A stretch of 10,837 nucleotides of DNA from Planctomycetota bacterium (GTDB lineage Bacteria; Planctomycetota; UBA1135), in the NCBI GenBank assembly GCA_003501525.1, contig DNPI01000149.1, positions 1-10,837 of the forward strand, written 5' to 3'. The position numbers and the translations under genes are program-made. This document shows positions 1 to 7,745 of this stretch, piece by piece. The notes beneath the pieces were generated by a model, which saw only the letters and a program-made list of their open reading frames with translations, did no database searches and had not been told where the DNA came from. Each line of letters starts with the position of its first letter. Positions within the stretch are counted from its first letter, which is position 1.

Positions 1-364
1 TATCGTCCTCATCCGCTCCGATTTGCACGCCTATGTACTCCTCAGCTCGAAGCCACCGAATCGCAATGGCCTTTACGACTTCAGCCCGTGAAGCGTTGGG
101 GGCATCATCAGAAGGAGATGCAACTGCCAGCGACTCAACCCGGTCTACTGCCTCTTGAATCCTTGCTATCTCATGAAGAATTTCTTCGCGGTCAAAAGCA
201 TCCACTGCCTTCACTAAAGCGTTAAGACGATCGGGAAGCAAAGAAAGAGCACGGAAGTCACGCAACTCTTCCTCCAGCCGATTCAAGCGGATTCTGAACC
301 AGAAAACAGCAACTCCACCCAAGGCAAGAGCAATTAAAAGAAGTCCAATTAGCGTATTTTCCAT
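1..364 (-). CDS. Membrane-anchored coiled-coil protein, N-terminal part (runs off left edge)
   Basis: An open frame runs from an ATG at 364 to the window edge with no stop, giving 121 codons of an incomplete protein. Residues 4-22 are a hydrophobic segment (LIGLLLIALALGGVAVFWF) followed by basic residues (RIRLNR), which suggests a single N-terminal membrane anchor with the rest in the cytoplasm. Residues about 28-85 are charged and leucine-rich (LEEELRDFRAL, REEILHEIARIQEAVDRVESL), consistent with a coiled coil. A Ser/Asp/Pro-rich hinge follows, and then a second helical stretch containing IRWLRAEEY. I do not recognise a family, and the C-terminal domain that would name it lies outside the window. 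It is transcribed divergently from the antiporter gene at 416. No strong Shine-Dalgarno sequence is seen before the ATG. Confidence 0.65.
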   Translation of the reverse strand, partial: MENTLIGLLLIALALGGVAVFWFRIRLNRLEEELRDFRALSLLPDRLNALVKAVDAFDREEILHEIARIQEAVDRVESLAVASPSDDAPNASRAEVVKAIAIRWLRAEEYIGVQIGADEDD

Positions 365-415
365 CGGCGTCGCAAAAACTTAGTCACAGGTTACCTACAA
401 CCAGAACCCAAGGCT
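365..415. promoter_or_regulatory. Divergent intergenic region (coiled-coil gene / NhaC gene)
   Basis: This 51-base gap separates two genes that start in opposite directions, so it probably holds or overlaps promoters for both. I see no convincing -35/-10 pair and no strong ribosome binding site for either start. A 7-base palindrome (GGTTACC, 390-396) is present but too short to call an operator. The role is inferred from gene orientation alone. Confidence 0.3.
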
Positions 416-2485
416 ATGCCCCATTTAAAGGCCGCCCACCTAGGATGTCCGGCTCTCGTGCGAACCCGTCTCCTCTTCGCTGGCGTCTTCGCCCTTCTGT
501 GCATCCCCATCCTGGGTTTCCCGGCTGACAAAGTCACAATAGAAACCCTTGCTGTACAGCATTTAGTAAAAGAACTGGAACCCCCAGATTCTGCTGGATG
601 GCTGCGTTTGGAATGGGCACTTGAATCCGACCTCGACGGTAAAGCGCGAAAAAATGCTCTCCAATCCGCGCTTCGCCTGTCCCCTGATACACCGGTTGAA
701 CAAAAAAGCCCTGGAACCTTTGAAGCTCCCTTAACCACAAGCCAAGGCAATGGGTTCCTTGCCCTGACAGTCGTGAAAGTGGACAGTGCAAGAAACATCG
801 CACTTTATGATTCGGGCGGCAATCTATATTCACTCTCGCGCACCGAACCTCTCCCGGCCGAAAGAGTGATGGGCAGCCGACGGGCTTTAATCCCCCCACT
901 TCTTGCCATCTTTCTCGCCTTTATGGTCAGGAGCACTCTCATATCCCTGCTCGTTGGCGTCTTAGTAGGCGGCCTCCTTCTTGCACAAGCTGCTGGAGCC
1001 CCGCTTTCTTTTCTTTCGATCATCGGCGGCGAAATTCTCTGGAAAGAAATGCTGGCCGATCCTGACGACTCATTTGAGCGATACATACTCGGTTTCGTAC
1101 TGTTCCTCTCGGCCCTTGTCGCAGTGCTTACCCGTATGGGTGGATTGGCTGGAATGGTTGAGGCATTACGCCGATTCGCCAATTCACGACGAAGTGCCGA
1201 GAGCTCTGCCTTCGGAATGGGCTTCGTTATTTTCTTCGATGACTATGCGAATACGGTCCTTGTAGGAAACTCCTGCGGCCCGCTGTTCGACAAGCTCAAA
1301 ATAAGCAGAGCAAAACTTGCCTATATCGTTGATAGCACAGCAGCACCAGTCGCAGGTGTGGCCCTAATGAGCACCTGGGTTGCCTATCAAATCAGCACAT
1401 TCGCACCACAACTACCGACCATCGGCATAGAAGCGAGCGAAGGTTACAGCCTTTTCTTGCAGACAATCCCCTACCGATTTTATTGCTGGTTCGCACTAAT
1501 GGCCGTCGCTCTCGTCATCATCCTTCGGCGAGATTTTGGGCCAATGGTCAAATGCCAAGAGGATGCGCGATACGGAACAGATGCGACCAGCCTTGACACC
1601 GAAGCAAAACCTGAAGGACGAATAGAAGCAGCACCCTGGGCGCCAGCACGCTGGTACAACGGAGTTATCCCGATTCTCGGAATGGTAGGGGCAACAGCTT
1701 TCCTGCTGTGGTATTCCGGTTTCAACCACGAAGACATCATGAAAGCGAGAAACGCCGCCGAAGATGTCAGCGTCGCGGACATCCTTGGTAAAGCCGACAG
1801 CGCTTGGGCAATCTTCTACGGGACACTCACCGGCCTCTTAGTCGCATTGGGGCTAGCGATATTGCAAAAAATACTGTCTCCCCTTGATGCCTTTTTCACT
1901 TCCTTCAAAGGCCTCAAAACGCTGTTCAAAGACGGCGTTTTAATCCTGATACTCGCTTGGTCTATTGGAGCCGTTTGCGCCCGTCTCGGAACTGCGGATT
2001 TCCTTGTAGCCATTTTCCAGGATCTCCTCCATCCTTACTGGCTACCAGTAATCCTTTTTTTCACAGCATGCTTCGTTGCCTTTGCGACAGGAAGCTCTTG
2101 GAGCACCATGGCAATCATGCAACCAAACGTAGTCTTATTAGCTTGGAGCTTAGGGGACGGCACTCCTATTGGGTCTGAAGGCCTTCTCATCCTCTCGATT
2201 GGTTCAGTACTCGAAGGAGCCATTTTCGGAGACCATTGCTCCCCCATTAGCGATACCACCATCCTTTCTTCCGCCGCGAGTCGATGTCGACATATCGACC
2301 ATGTTCGCACCCAAATCCCCTACGCACTGCTTGCTGCTAGCGGAGCTCTCACACTAGGGTACATCCCTGCAATTTTCCTGGGTTTACACCCTGCAATCTC
2401 TTTCGGCGCGGGAGCCGCACTGATGGCGCTCTTCCTCTTGCGCGTCGGCAAGAAATCGCGGAGAGTTATCAAAATCCCCGCCTAA
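416..2485 (+). CDS. NhaC-family Na+/H+ antiporter with exported N-terminal domain
   Basis: This is a predicted secondary transporter of the inner membrane that exchanges Na+ (or another cation or organic anion) for H+. The membrane part starts near residue 157 (ALIPPLLAIFLAFMV) and contains family hallmarks: FFDDYANT at 273-280, a GNSCGP stretch and an AYIVDSTAAP stretch just after it, GSSWST at 559-564, and FGDHCSPISDTT at 604-615. These polar motifs lie within hydrophobic segments, as expected for the ion path of NhaC/YuiF-type carriers. Unusually, residues 18-36 look like a signal sequence, and about 120 polar residues (37-155) precede the first transporter helix, so an extracytoplasmic domain is likely. 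Hence the length of 689 residues, against about 450-550 for typical members. The ATG at 416 is used; a GTG at 458 would give a tidier signal peptide (VRTRLLFAGVFALL). The stop overlaps the stop of the convergent BatA-like gene. The ion specificity cannot be read from the sequence. Confidence 0.87.
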   Translation: MPHLKAAHLGCPALVRTRLLFAGVFALLCIPILGFPADKVTIETLAVQHLVKELEPPDSAGWLRLEWALESDLDGKARKNALQSALRLSPDTPVEQKSPGTFEAPLTTSQGNGFLALTVVKVDSARNIALYDSGGNLYSLSRTEPLPAERVMGSRRALIPPLLAIFLAFMVRSTLISLLVGVLVGGLLLAQAAGAPLSFLSIIGGEILWKEMLADPDDSFERYILGFVLFLSALVAVLTRMGGLAGMVEALRRFANSRRSAESSAFGMGFVIFFDDYANTVLVGNSCGPLFDKLKISRAKLAYIVDSTAAPVAGVALMSTWVAYQISTFAPQLPTIGIEASEGYSLFLQTIPYRFYCWFALMAVALVIILRRDFGPMVKCQEDARYGTDATSLDTEAKPEGRIEAAPWAPARWYNGVIPILGMVGATAFLLWYSGFNHEDIMKARNAAEDVSVADILGKADSAWAIFYGTLTGLLVALGLAILQKILSPLDAFFTSFKGLKTLFKDGVLILILAWSIGAVCARLGTADFLVAIFQDLLHPYWLPVILFFTACFVAFATGSSWSTMAIMQPNVVLLAWSLGDGTPIGSEGLLILSIGSVLEGAIFGDHCSPISDTTILSSAASRCRHIDHVRTQIPYALLAASGALTLGYIPAIFLGLHPAISFGAGAALMALFLLRVGKKSRRVIKIPA

Positions 2486-3711
2486 CGCCCTCGATAAAGG
2501 AAGAAGAGAGCGGCTATGTAAAACACAAGGCCCAACAAGCCCGCTTCCCATCCAAGCGAAACACCCAAAAAATTATCCTTAGGCGGATCCGAACCAGGCC
2601 AACTCACTTCCTCAGAAACGGGCGCCACTTCGACAACCGAACGAGATTCAGGACCCAGCTCTGTCCACCATGGCGTCACAGCTTGTGACACTTGAACAAC
2701 AGCATCCAACTCTTCTTCCGTCGAAAAGGGATCGACTTCAATTGCCCAATCAGCAGCTTCCCCCCCTGTCCCTATAGAAACAACTCGAGAGTCGAAGGCT
2801 TCTTGAGCTCCCATTTCCTGCCATCGAATCGCCTCAGCAAGTGTTTCAAATTCGTAGATTGGCACTCCCGGGAGTGCCGCCTGCACAGCTCGCCTAAATT
2901 CTGGAGAAAAAGAACCGGCTAAACAAACTGACCCGCGTGGCGCCAGTGAAAGTGAAGCCCAAATCGGGCGGTCAAAAGAAACAGCAGGATTATTCGCCAA
3001 CAAAGTAATAATCGTTTCTCCTCCGTAAGCGCCAATGTCAGAAACACCTTCTACGCCCTCCAGCGGAAATTGCAGCACTCTCTTTCCCGATATCTCGGAA
3101 GTATTAGTGCTCGCTGGCTCAATTTGGATTTTCAGTTGCCCTGTTTTACCCCAAGCCTTCCAGTGAACTTTCCACCCATTGGAGTTTGGCCAAGCCGCCA
3201 GTATTCCCGCTTGCGTTCCTGTTCGGATATCGCGATATGGCTTATCAATCCATTGGACATCTTTGGGTAAATTGGTTGGTTCACGACGATCCGTAAAAAC
3301 TCCCAAAGTCCAATCACCACGCATCGAGCGAACTTTTCGGCCGAGCTCCCAATCCCCAAACCGCCGCTTCCCATTCCCGATTTCAATCACTCTATAGCTC
3401 CCATCCGGAGCCCATCCTGTTCCAGCAAGGCTACTGAGCGATAATTCGCAAGAAGGGCTTCGATCCCATAGAAGCACTCTTTCGCTCGACTTCAAAATTG
3501 GTTGAGATAAAGCCAAAGCAGCAAAAACAAAACCGCAAGCGCCTAACCACGCAGAAGGGGGAAAACGCAGAAAGGTAGCCGAATCAGTGTTTGCCGCAGC
3601 GAAAGGACCAAGACCTCCAACTCCCCAAGTGCGGGTAGCTCCTCGTCGGGTTAACCACATCCAGGCCAAAGCACCTAAGCCCGCCAAAAGACCCCAGGGA
3701 TTCTCAAACAA
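2482..3711 (-). CDS. BatA-like membrane protein with reduced VWA-like region
   Basis: This is the last gene of the pyrC unit. The N-terminus has the BatA signature: FENPWGLL leading into a first membrane helix (about 6-20), a basic loop, then a second helix (about 53-71, WLGACGFVFAALALSQPIL). Directly after comes VLLWDRSPS, in which D83-S85-S87 match the DxSxS part of a metal-dependent adhesion site. A full VWA domain does not follow: I find no clear MIDAS threonine or second aspartate, so metal binding is doubtful. The C-terminus ends in another helix (about 385-405) and a short basic tail. BatA-type proteins usually work with DUF58 proteins and a MoxR ATPase at the inner membrane, with poorly understood roles in stress tolerance or complex assembly. 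I chose the TTG at 3711 because a GGAG lies 6 bases upstream, it begins the family-like MFENPW, and it overlaps the DUF58 stop by 8 bases. A TTG at 3735 is the longer alternative. Confidence 0.72.
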   Translation of the reverse strand: MFENPWGLLAGLGALAWMWLTRRGATRTWGVGGLGPFAAANTDSATFLRFPPSAWLGACGFVFAALALSQPILKSSERVLLWDRSPSCELSLSSLAGTGWAPDGSYRVIEIGNGKRRFGDWELGRKVRSMRGDWTLGVFTDRREPTNLPKDVQWIDKPYRDIRTGTQAGILAAWPNSNGWKVHWKAWGKTGQLKIQIEPASTNTSEISGKRVLQFPLEGVEGVSDIGAYGGETIITLLANNPAVSFDRPIWASLSLAPRGSVCLAGSFSPEFRRAVQAALPGVPIYEFETLAEAIRWQEMGAQEAFDSRVVSIGTGGEAADWAIEVDPFSTEEELDAVVQVSQAVTPWWTELGPESRSVVEVAPVSEEVSWPGSDPPKDNFLGVSLGWEAGLLGLVFYIAALFFLYRGR

Positions 3712-4537
3712 GGCCAGCTCCGGAACAATTTTCAAGAATCTTGACAGCAGAATCTGCGTCGCTGCCTACTCGCATAAAAAAGGGCCGAGCCCCACTCGAT
3801 TTAGCTTTTGCAGACCAAGCTTCTAGCCATTCATCCCACGGAATGGGCCAAAGCGAACCGCGAGGGTGGGCCAAAAGCCTCTCTCCGCTTTCAACGTCCG
3901 ATAAACGCAACTGACCAGAAGGAGGCATGTCCTCTTGGGGGAGGACAAGGCAAACGACATCAGCCCTTCCGCCACTATTCACCCAAGAACCCAACAGTTC
4001 CCACCACGAATCTTCAACCCACGGGTCCGCCAAACCAATCAGCCGAGCATTGCTTGGTTTCGGCATATCCAAGGGTAACTGCCCTTCGCTCGAAGGATTC
4101 CGCAAGCCACCAAGAGCTCCTTGCAGCGCCGACCGACGGGCAAAAGATCCAAACGAGCGTGGTGATTCACCACCCACGCAAAGCGCAACATCTCCGCCGC
4201 CCTCAAGAGCTTTCCAGCCTAGGGCCAAGGCCAATCGTCTTTGGTCTAAGTCACGCCTCGGATTCCCTGGATTAAGGGACTTGCTTCTATCTAGAACCAA
4301 AGCAAGCGTCCCTCCTTCGGAGTCTTCGCGTCGACGAACCTGGAGGCCCTTGCTTCGAGCACTTGCCCTCCAATCCACGCGACGGGCATCGTCTCCCTCT
4401 CGTGCATCTCGCAGCTCAAAACCTTGCACGCTGTTCCCAAGACGCGGCGACAAACAGCTTCCAATTCGGTCAACCGGCCGGCGATTCATTCGCTCTAATG
4501 CTCTAAAAAACTCCGGCGGGAAGAGTTGGGCGCTCAC
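3704..4537 (-). CDS. DUF58 domain-containing protein
   Basis: This is a predicted DUF58 family protein of 277 residues. The family signature is clear: REGDDARRVDWRASAR (about 46-61, numbered from the GTG at 4537), then a QVRRRED stretch, then a hydrophobic strand LALVLDRSKS in which D83-S85-S87 form a DxSxS motif like that of VWA domains. The N-terminal LFPPEFFRALERMNRR also matches the usual beginning of the family. No membrane helix is evident, so it is probably cytosolic or peripheral. DUF58 proteins are typically encoded with moxR and BatA/VWA genes and are thought to cooperate with the MoxR chaperone-like ATPase. Here the BatA-like partner follows directly and pyrC precedes. I chose the GTG at 4537 because its GTGA overlaps the pyrC stop by 4 bases and the domain begins at once. 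An ATG at 4660 would add 41 residues with no family match, lying inside pyrC. Confidence 0.82.
   Translation of the reverse strand: MSAQLFPPEFFRALERMNRRPVDRIGSCLSPRLGNSVQGFELRDAREGDDARRVDWRASARSKGLQVRRREDSEGGTLALVLDRSKSLNPGNPRRDLDQRRLALALGWKALEGGGDVALCVGGESPRSFGSFARRSALQGALGGLRNPSSEGQLPLDMPKPSNARLIGLADPWVEDSWWELLGSWVNSGGRADVVCLVLPQEDMPPSGQLRLSDVESGERLLAHPRGSLWPIPWDEWLEAWSAKAKSSGARPFFMRVGSDADSAVKILENCSGAGLV
3718..3721 (-). promoter_or_regulatory. Ribosome binding site deciding the BatA-like start
   Basis: On the minus strand, GGAG sits 6 bases before the TTG at 3711, inside the end of the DUF58 gene. It favours this TTG over the one at 3735 and fits translational coupling to the upstream gene. 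Confidence 0.5.
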
Positions 4538-5880
4538 TTCGGGAACAAAGGCCGGCCAAGGGGGACTCCCACGGGTCCAGAACCGTCCCAAACAGGCCTT
4601 CCACGAAGCCAAACCTTCAAAGGGCGACCACGAAGTTCCCATCCGTGATAAGGACTCCACTTAGAGCGAGAAGGAAGCAAGCTCTCATCCACTTGAAAAA
4701 CAGACTCGGTATCGACCAACACTAAATCAGCTGAACATCCAGGGGCAAGTGCTCCTTTGCCGCTCAAGCCAAACTCTTCAGCTGGAGCAGAAGTAACAGC
4801 AGAAAGAACCGTTTCCAGTGGAAGGTCGTGACGGTCGGCAACAGCGAACATCAGAGGCAAAAGGATGTCGACCGAAGGGAAACCCGATGGAGCTTTCGAA
4901 TACGGCCTACGCTTCTCATCCAACGGATGCGGCGCATGATCGGTTCCCACAACAGGCAGCAAACCTTCTCCTAGCAACTTCGCAAGTCCTCTCCGATCAT
5001 CAGGGCTTTTGACAGATGGATTAACTTTCATTCTGTTCTCCGGCGCCTCATGTGCTTCGTCCCCAGTCAGAAGAAGGTAATGAGGAGCTGTTGACCCTGT
5101 AACAGGGAAACCTTGCTTCGCCGCTTCAACCACTAGACGCGCCCCAGCCTCACTCGAAATATGAAACACATGCAAGCGCGTGCCGACCTCCTCTGCTACC
5201 TCAATAGCATCTCGAATACTCACGATTTCAGCCTCCGATGGACGCATGAAGTCATGGCGCAGAGCTTCATCAGGGGAGGCAATTTGTGATGCCCTCTCCA
5301 TGACAGCATTGTCTTCACAGTGTGCCACAACTTGAATTCCTGCCCCAGCAGCTTCGGTAAAGAGGGCTTTCATCTCATCTCGGCTTTTCACACCTCCCGC
5401 ACCTGTACTACATCCAAGAAAGCACTTCACTGCCGGACAGAGAGAGGTCATGCCCGCAAGAGCGCCAATCGCATCAAGCGTCAAAGACCCATACGGCGCG
5501 TAATCCACCCTAGAGACACCTTTAAGCCCTTCTAACTTGGCCTCCAAGAGTTCTCTCGAAACCATAAGCGGAGGATTATTTTGAATTTCAAGAACAGTCG
5601 TAACCCCCCCATGAAGAGCTCCGGCAGAACCTGTGCTGTACCCCTCCTTCCTCTCTAGCCCTGGTTCTCGGAAATGCACATGGCAGTCAACAAGACCCGG
5701 CATCAAAAGATGCCCTTCTATGTCAACGATTTCATCTTCAGGCGCCGGTGTGAGATTCTGCCCGACCTCAACAACAAGACCATCGCCTCCGCAGCGGATT
5801 TCTGAATTTTCATGAAACTGACGCCCATCAAAAATCCTTCCGCCCCGAAACAAGCGGGAAACAGGTTTGTCCTCTGTCAT
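4534..5880 (-). CDS. pyrC: Dihydroorotase, class I (PyrC)
   Basis: This cytosolic enzyme cyclises N-carbamoyl-L-aspartate to dihydroorotate, step three of pyrimidine synthesis. It has 448 residues, normal for class I. Expected metal ligands in the amidohydrolase barrel are visible: H67 and H69 in DCHVHFREPG, K152 in VKCFLG (the likely carbamylated lysine), H187 in VVAHCEDN, H240 in VFHISS, and D314 in GTDHAPH. R71 of HFREPG is the residue that usually binds the substrate carboxylate. SKAPSGFPSVD and the NRMKVNPSVKSPDDR stretch are also typical. The usual MPNTxP segment reads EIQNNPPL (98-105), so fine substrate binding may differ. A hydantoinase or allantoinase is less likely. The ATG at 5880 is preferred: the enzyme fold begins there and an AAGG lies 8 bases before it. 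The ATG at 5952 would add 24 residues unlike the family. No other pyr gene is in the window, and DUF58 is coupled to its 3' end. Confidence 0.85.
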   Translation of the reverse strand: MTEDKPVSRLFRGGRIFDGRQFHENSEIRCGGDGLVVEVGQNLTPAPEDEIVDIEGHLLMPGLVDCHVHFREPGLERKEGYSTGSAGALHGGVTTVLEIQNNPPLMVSRELLEAKLEGLKGVSRVDYAPYGSLTLDAIGALAGMTSLCPAVKCFLGCSTGAGGVKSRDEMKALFTEAAGAGIQVVAHCEDNAVMERASQIASPDEALRHDFMRPSEAEIVSIRDAIEVAEEVGTRLHVFHISSEAGARLVVEAAKQGFPVTGSTAPHYLLLTGDEAHEAPENRMKVNPSVKSPDDRRGLAKLLGEGLLPVVGTDHAPHPLDEKRRPYSKAPSGFPSVDILLPLMFAVADRHDLPLETVLSAVTSAPAEEFGLSGKGALAPGCSADLVLVDTESVFQVDESLLPSRSKWSPYHGWELRGRPLKVWLRGRPVWDGSGPVGVPLGRPLFPK

Positions 5881-5958
5881 GGTAGTGCCTTGCCACGGGG
5901 CTAGACTGGCACTCAGGTTAGCCCTGCGGCTCCTTTCAGCCGAACTCAACAATTCTCC
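5881..5958. promoter_or_regulatory. Divergent intergenic region (pyrC unit / M61 peptidase)
   Basis: This 78-base gap lies between two divergent starts and must contain or adjoin promoters for both. I see no convincing -35/-10 pair on either strand. A GC-rich inverted repeat, CGGCT-CCTTTC-AGCCG, lies at 5927-5942. A 5-base stem with no T-run does not support calling it a terminator, and a regulatory role is only possible. The gap depends on using 5880 as the pyrC start. Confidence 0.35.
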
Positions 5959-7728
5959 ATGCTCAGAATTCCCTCTCTAATTCTCCTCCTTGCTCCATAC
6001 GCAGGAGCCTTCCAATCCACATTTGACCTCCACGAAGTGGCCTGGAAAATGTCTCCCGAGACATCCGGGGAATCTATTCACATGGAGATGACACTAAACC
6101 CTCTCCTGAACCGCGAGAGCGTGATAGTTCGAATACCACAATGGAGACCCGGGTCTTACCGATATGCTCAATACGAACGCGATTTGTCCAATTTGAAAGT
6201 GCAGGATCAAGACGGCAAATCGCGAGCCATTGAAGAGATCGACCCTAGAACGTGGGAAATTAATTCCGCTGGGGCAACGTCGCTAATGGTTGAATACGAC
6301 CTAAAGGTGGAGAACAAAGCCAATCCTGGCGAAATCCCTGCCATTCACCTACATGGCCCTGCAACATTTCTTTATCTCGAAGATTCACTAAATCTATCCC
6401 ACACCCTGCAAGTAGAACTCCCACGCGGCTGGGACATGGCTTCTGGACATCGCCTTGGGGTTGAATCCGATGGCCGATTTAGATTGCCCAATTACGACAT
6501 TCTGGTCGATTGCCCAATCGCATTAGGAGAGCTTGAGCGACATTCTTTCGCAAACAATGGGAAAACATTTGAGGTCATTCTGTTCGGAAAAACGCCAACA
6601 ACAGAACAATTTCCACGTGGAACCTGGCTTTCAAAAGTGGAAGCACTGGTCGATGCTGGGTGGAATTTAGTCGGCGACTTCCCTTTCGAGAAGTATGTCT
6701 TCCTATTCTTATTTGACAATACCCGTGGCTATTACGGCCTCGAACACCTCAACTCGACAACCATTGCTTACAACCACAGGTGGGCAAAAGAGGGCAGGCT
6801 CGATGGTCTAGAAAGCGTCACTTCCCATGAATTCTTTCATCTCTGGAATGTAAAAAGAATTCGTCCAGAAGCACTCGGGCCATTCGATTACTCGCAAGAT
6901 GTGCGCACAAAAGACTTGTGGTGGATGGAAGGCATCACTTCCTACTACACAGACATTCTCCTGCTGCGCGCCGGCCTGCGAAATGAAGAGTGGTTCTGGG
7001 AGGCCCAAGCCAGAAATTTCCTGAATGTCTTCAACTCGCCTGGGTACGGCACAGTTTCTCCTGAACGATCTTCATGGACAGTCTGGGATCCAAGTCCAGG
7101 CCAAAATATTTCTTACTACGACCAAGGGCAAGCACTGGGACTCCTTATGGACATAGAGATTAGAAGGGCAACGAACAACCAACGCAGCCTTGACGACGTA
7201 ATCCGCTTCCTCCATCGATGGGTGAATTACCCGGAAGCCGGCTATCGAGACGGCGATCTCTCGCGAGCCATACGCTCAGTAACAGGGTGGGATTGCCGCC
7301 CTTTCTTTGAAAGGCATATCCGAGGCTTAGTCGATTTGCCTCTCGAGGAAATCCTCCCTGCTGCTGGCCTTCGCGCAGTTTGGATGAAAAGAGGAACCCC
7401 CTATCTCGGACTTCGACTCACAGAGGACCTCGAAATATCAGGCGGAAGTTCTGTGAAAGAAGGTTCCTTTCAAGAAGGTGACCGTATTCAGAAGGTTGGC
7501 ACCATAAAAGTCCGAACCCGCGACGACCTCAGAAGTGCTCTTCGCGAGGAGCAAGCTGGCGCCACCCTACAAATAAGAATTCGAAGAGGCGGTTCGTACA
7601 AAACATTTGACTTCAAATTGCCGGCACGTTCTTCCCACTCTTTAGTCCTCGAACCAGATGCGGATGCTTCACCTGAGGCGCAGGCCATAGGCCGCGGGAT
7701 TATCAAAGGCTCTCCAGCGCCTCTGTAG
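5959..7728 (+). CDS. M61 family metallopeptidase with C-terminal PDZ domain
   Basis: This is a zinc peptidase of the M61 (glycyl aminopeptidase) family, 589 residues long. The zinc site is complete: HEFFH at 290-294 with the third ligand E324 in WWMEGITSYY, a gluzincin arrangement. The conserved YYGLEHLNST stretch just before the active site and WNVKRIRPE just after it are typical of M61. The N-terminal third (about 20-190) has the family's beta-rich domain (RIPQWRPGSYRYAQYERDL). Residues about 480-560 form a PDZ domain (YLGLRL, then FQEGDRIQKVG and a DDLRSALRE helix). Residues 1-17 are hydrophobic (MLRIPSLILLLAPYAGA), a short signal peptide without a lipobox cysteine, so the protein is probably periplasmic or secreted. 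It is divergent from pyrC. A second metallopeptidase gene follows after 17 bases, probably in the same transcript. The cellular substrate is unknown. Confidence 0.9.
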   Translation: MLRIPSLILLLAPYAGAFQSTFDLHEVAWKMSPETSGESIHMEMTLNPLLNRESVIVRIPQWRPGSYRYAQYERDLSNLKVQDQDGKSRAIEEIDPRTWEINSAGATSLMVEYDLKVENKANPGEIPAIHLHGPATFLYLEDSLNLSHTLQVELPRGWDMASGHRLGVESDGRFRLPNYDILVDCPIALGELERHSFANNGKTFEVILFGKTPTTEQFPRGTWLSKVEALVDAGWNLVGDFPFEKYVFLFLFDNTRGYYGLEHLNSTTIAYNHRWAKEGRLDGLESVTSHEFFHLWNVKRIRPEALGPFDYSQDVRTKDLWWMEGITSYYTDILLLRAGLRNEEWFWEAQARNFLNVFNSPGYGTVSPERSSWTVWDPSPGQNISYYDQGQALGLLMDIEIRRATNNQRSLDDVIRFLHRWVNYPEAGYRDGDLSRAIRSVTGWDCRPFFERHIRGLVDLPLEEILPAAGLRAVWMKRGTPYLGLRLTEDLEISGGSSVKEGSFQEGDRIQKVGTIKVRTRDDLRSALREEQAGATLQIRIRRGGSYKTFDFKLPARSSHSLVLEPDADASPEAQAIGRGIIKGSPAPL

Positions 7729-7745
7729 GCCAAGGCCTGACAATT

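Noticed and set aside
534..899. Minus-strand frame antisense to the antiporter gene
   Set aside because: No family resemblance. The plus-strand frame here continues a strongly supported protein.
3808..4275. Plus-strand frame of 155 codons, also antisense to the DUF58 gene
   Set aside because: Low-complexity translation, no motif and no plausible start context.
4538..4660. N-terminal extension of the DUF58 gene to the ATG at 4660
   Set aside because: It would overlap pyrC by 127 bases and adds no family-like sequence, whereas GTGA at 4537 places the start at the domain boundary.
3927..4664. Long plus-strand frame (245 codons) opposite the DUF58 gene
   Set aside because: The translation is rich in Ser, Arg and Pro with no domain or motif. 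It lies entirely antisense to a gene with a clear family signature, so it is a shadow.
5927..5942. Inverted repeat CGGCT-CCTTTC-AGCCG as a terminator
   Set aside because: The stem is only 5 bases with no T-run, and it sits between divergent gene starts where no terminator is expected.
5881..5952. N-terminal extension of pyrC to the ATG at 5952
   Set aside because: The 24 added residues look unlike a dihydroorotase N-terminus, and the extension would consume nearly all the divergent promoter region.
7726..7742. Short palindrome (AGGCC-AA-GGCCT) between the two metallopeptidase genes
   Set aside because: The 2-base loop is too tight and there is no T-run, so it does not support a terminator or operator.
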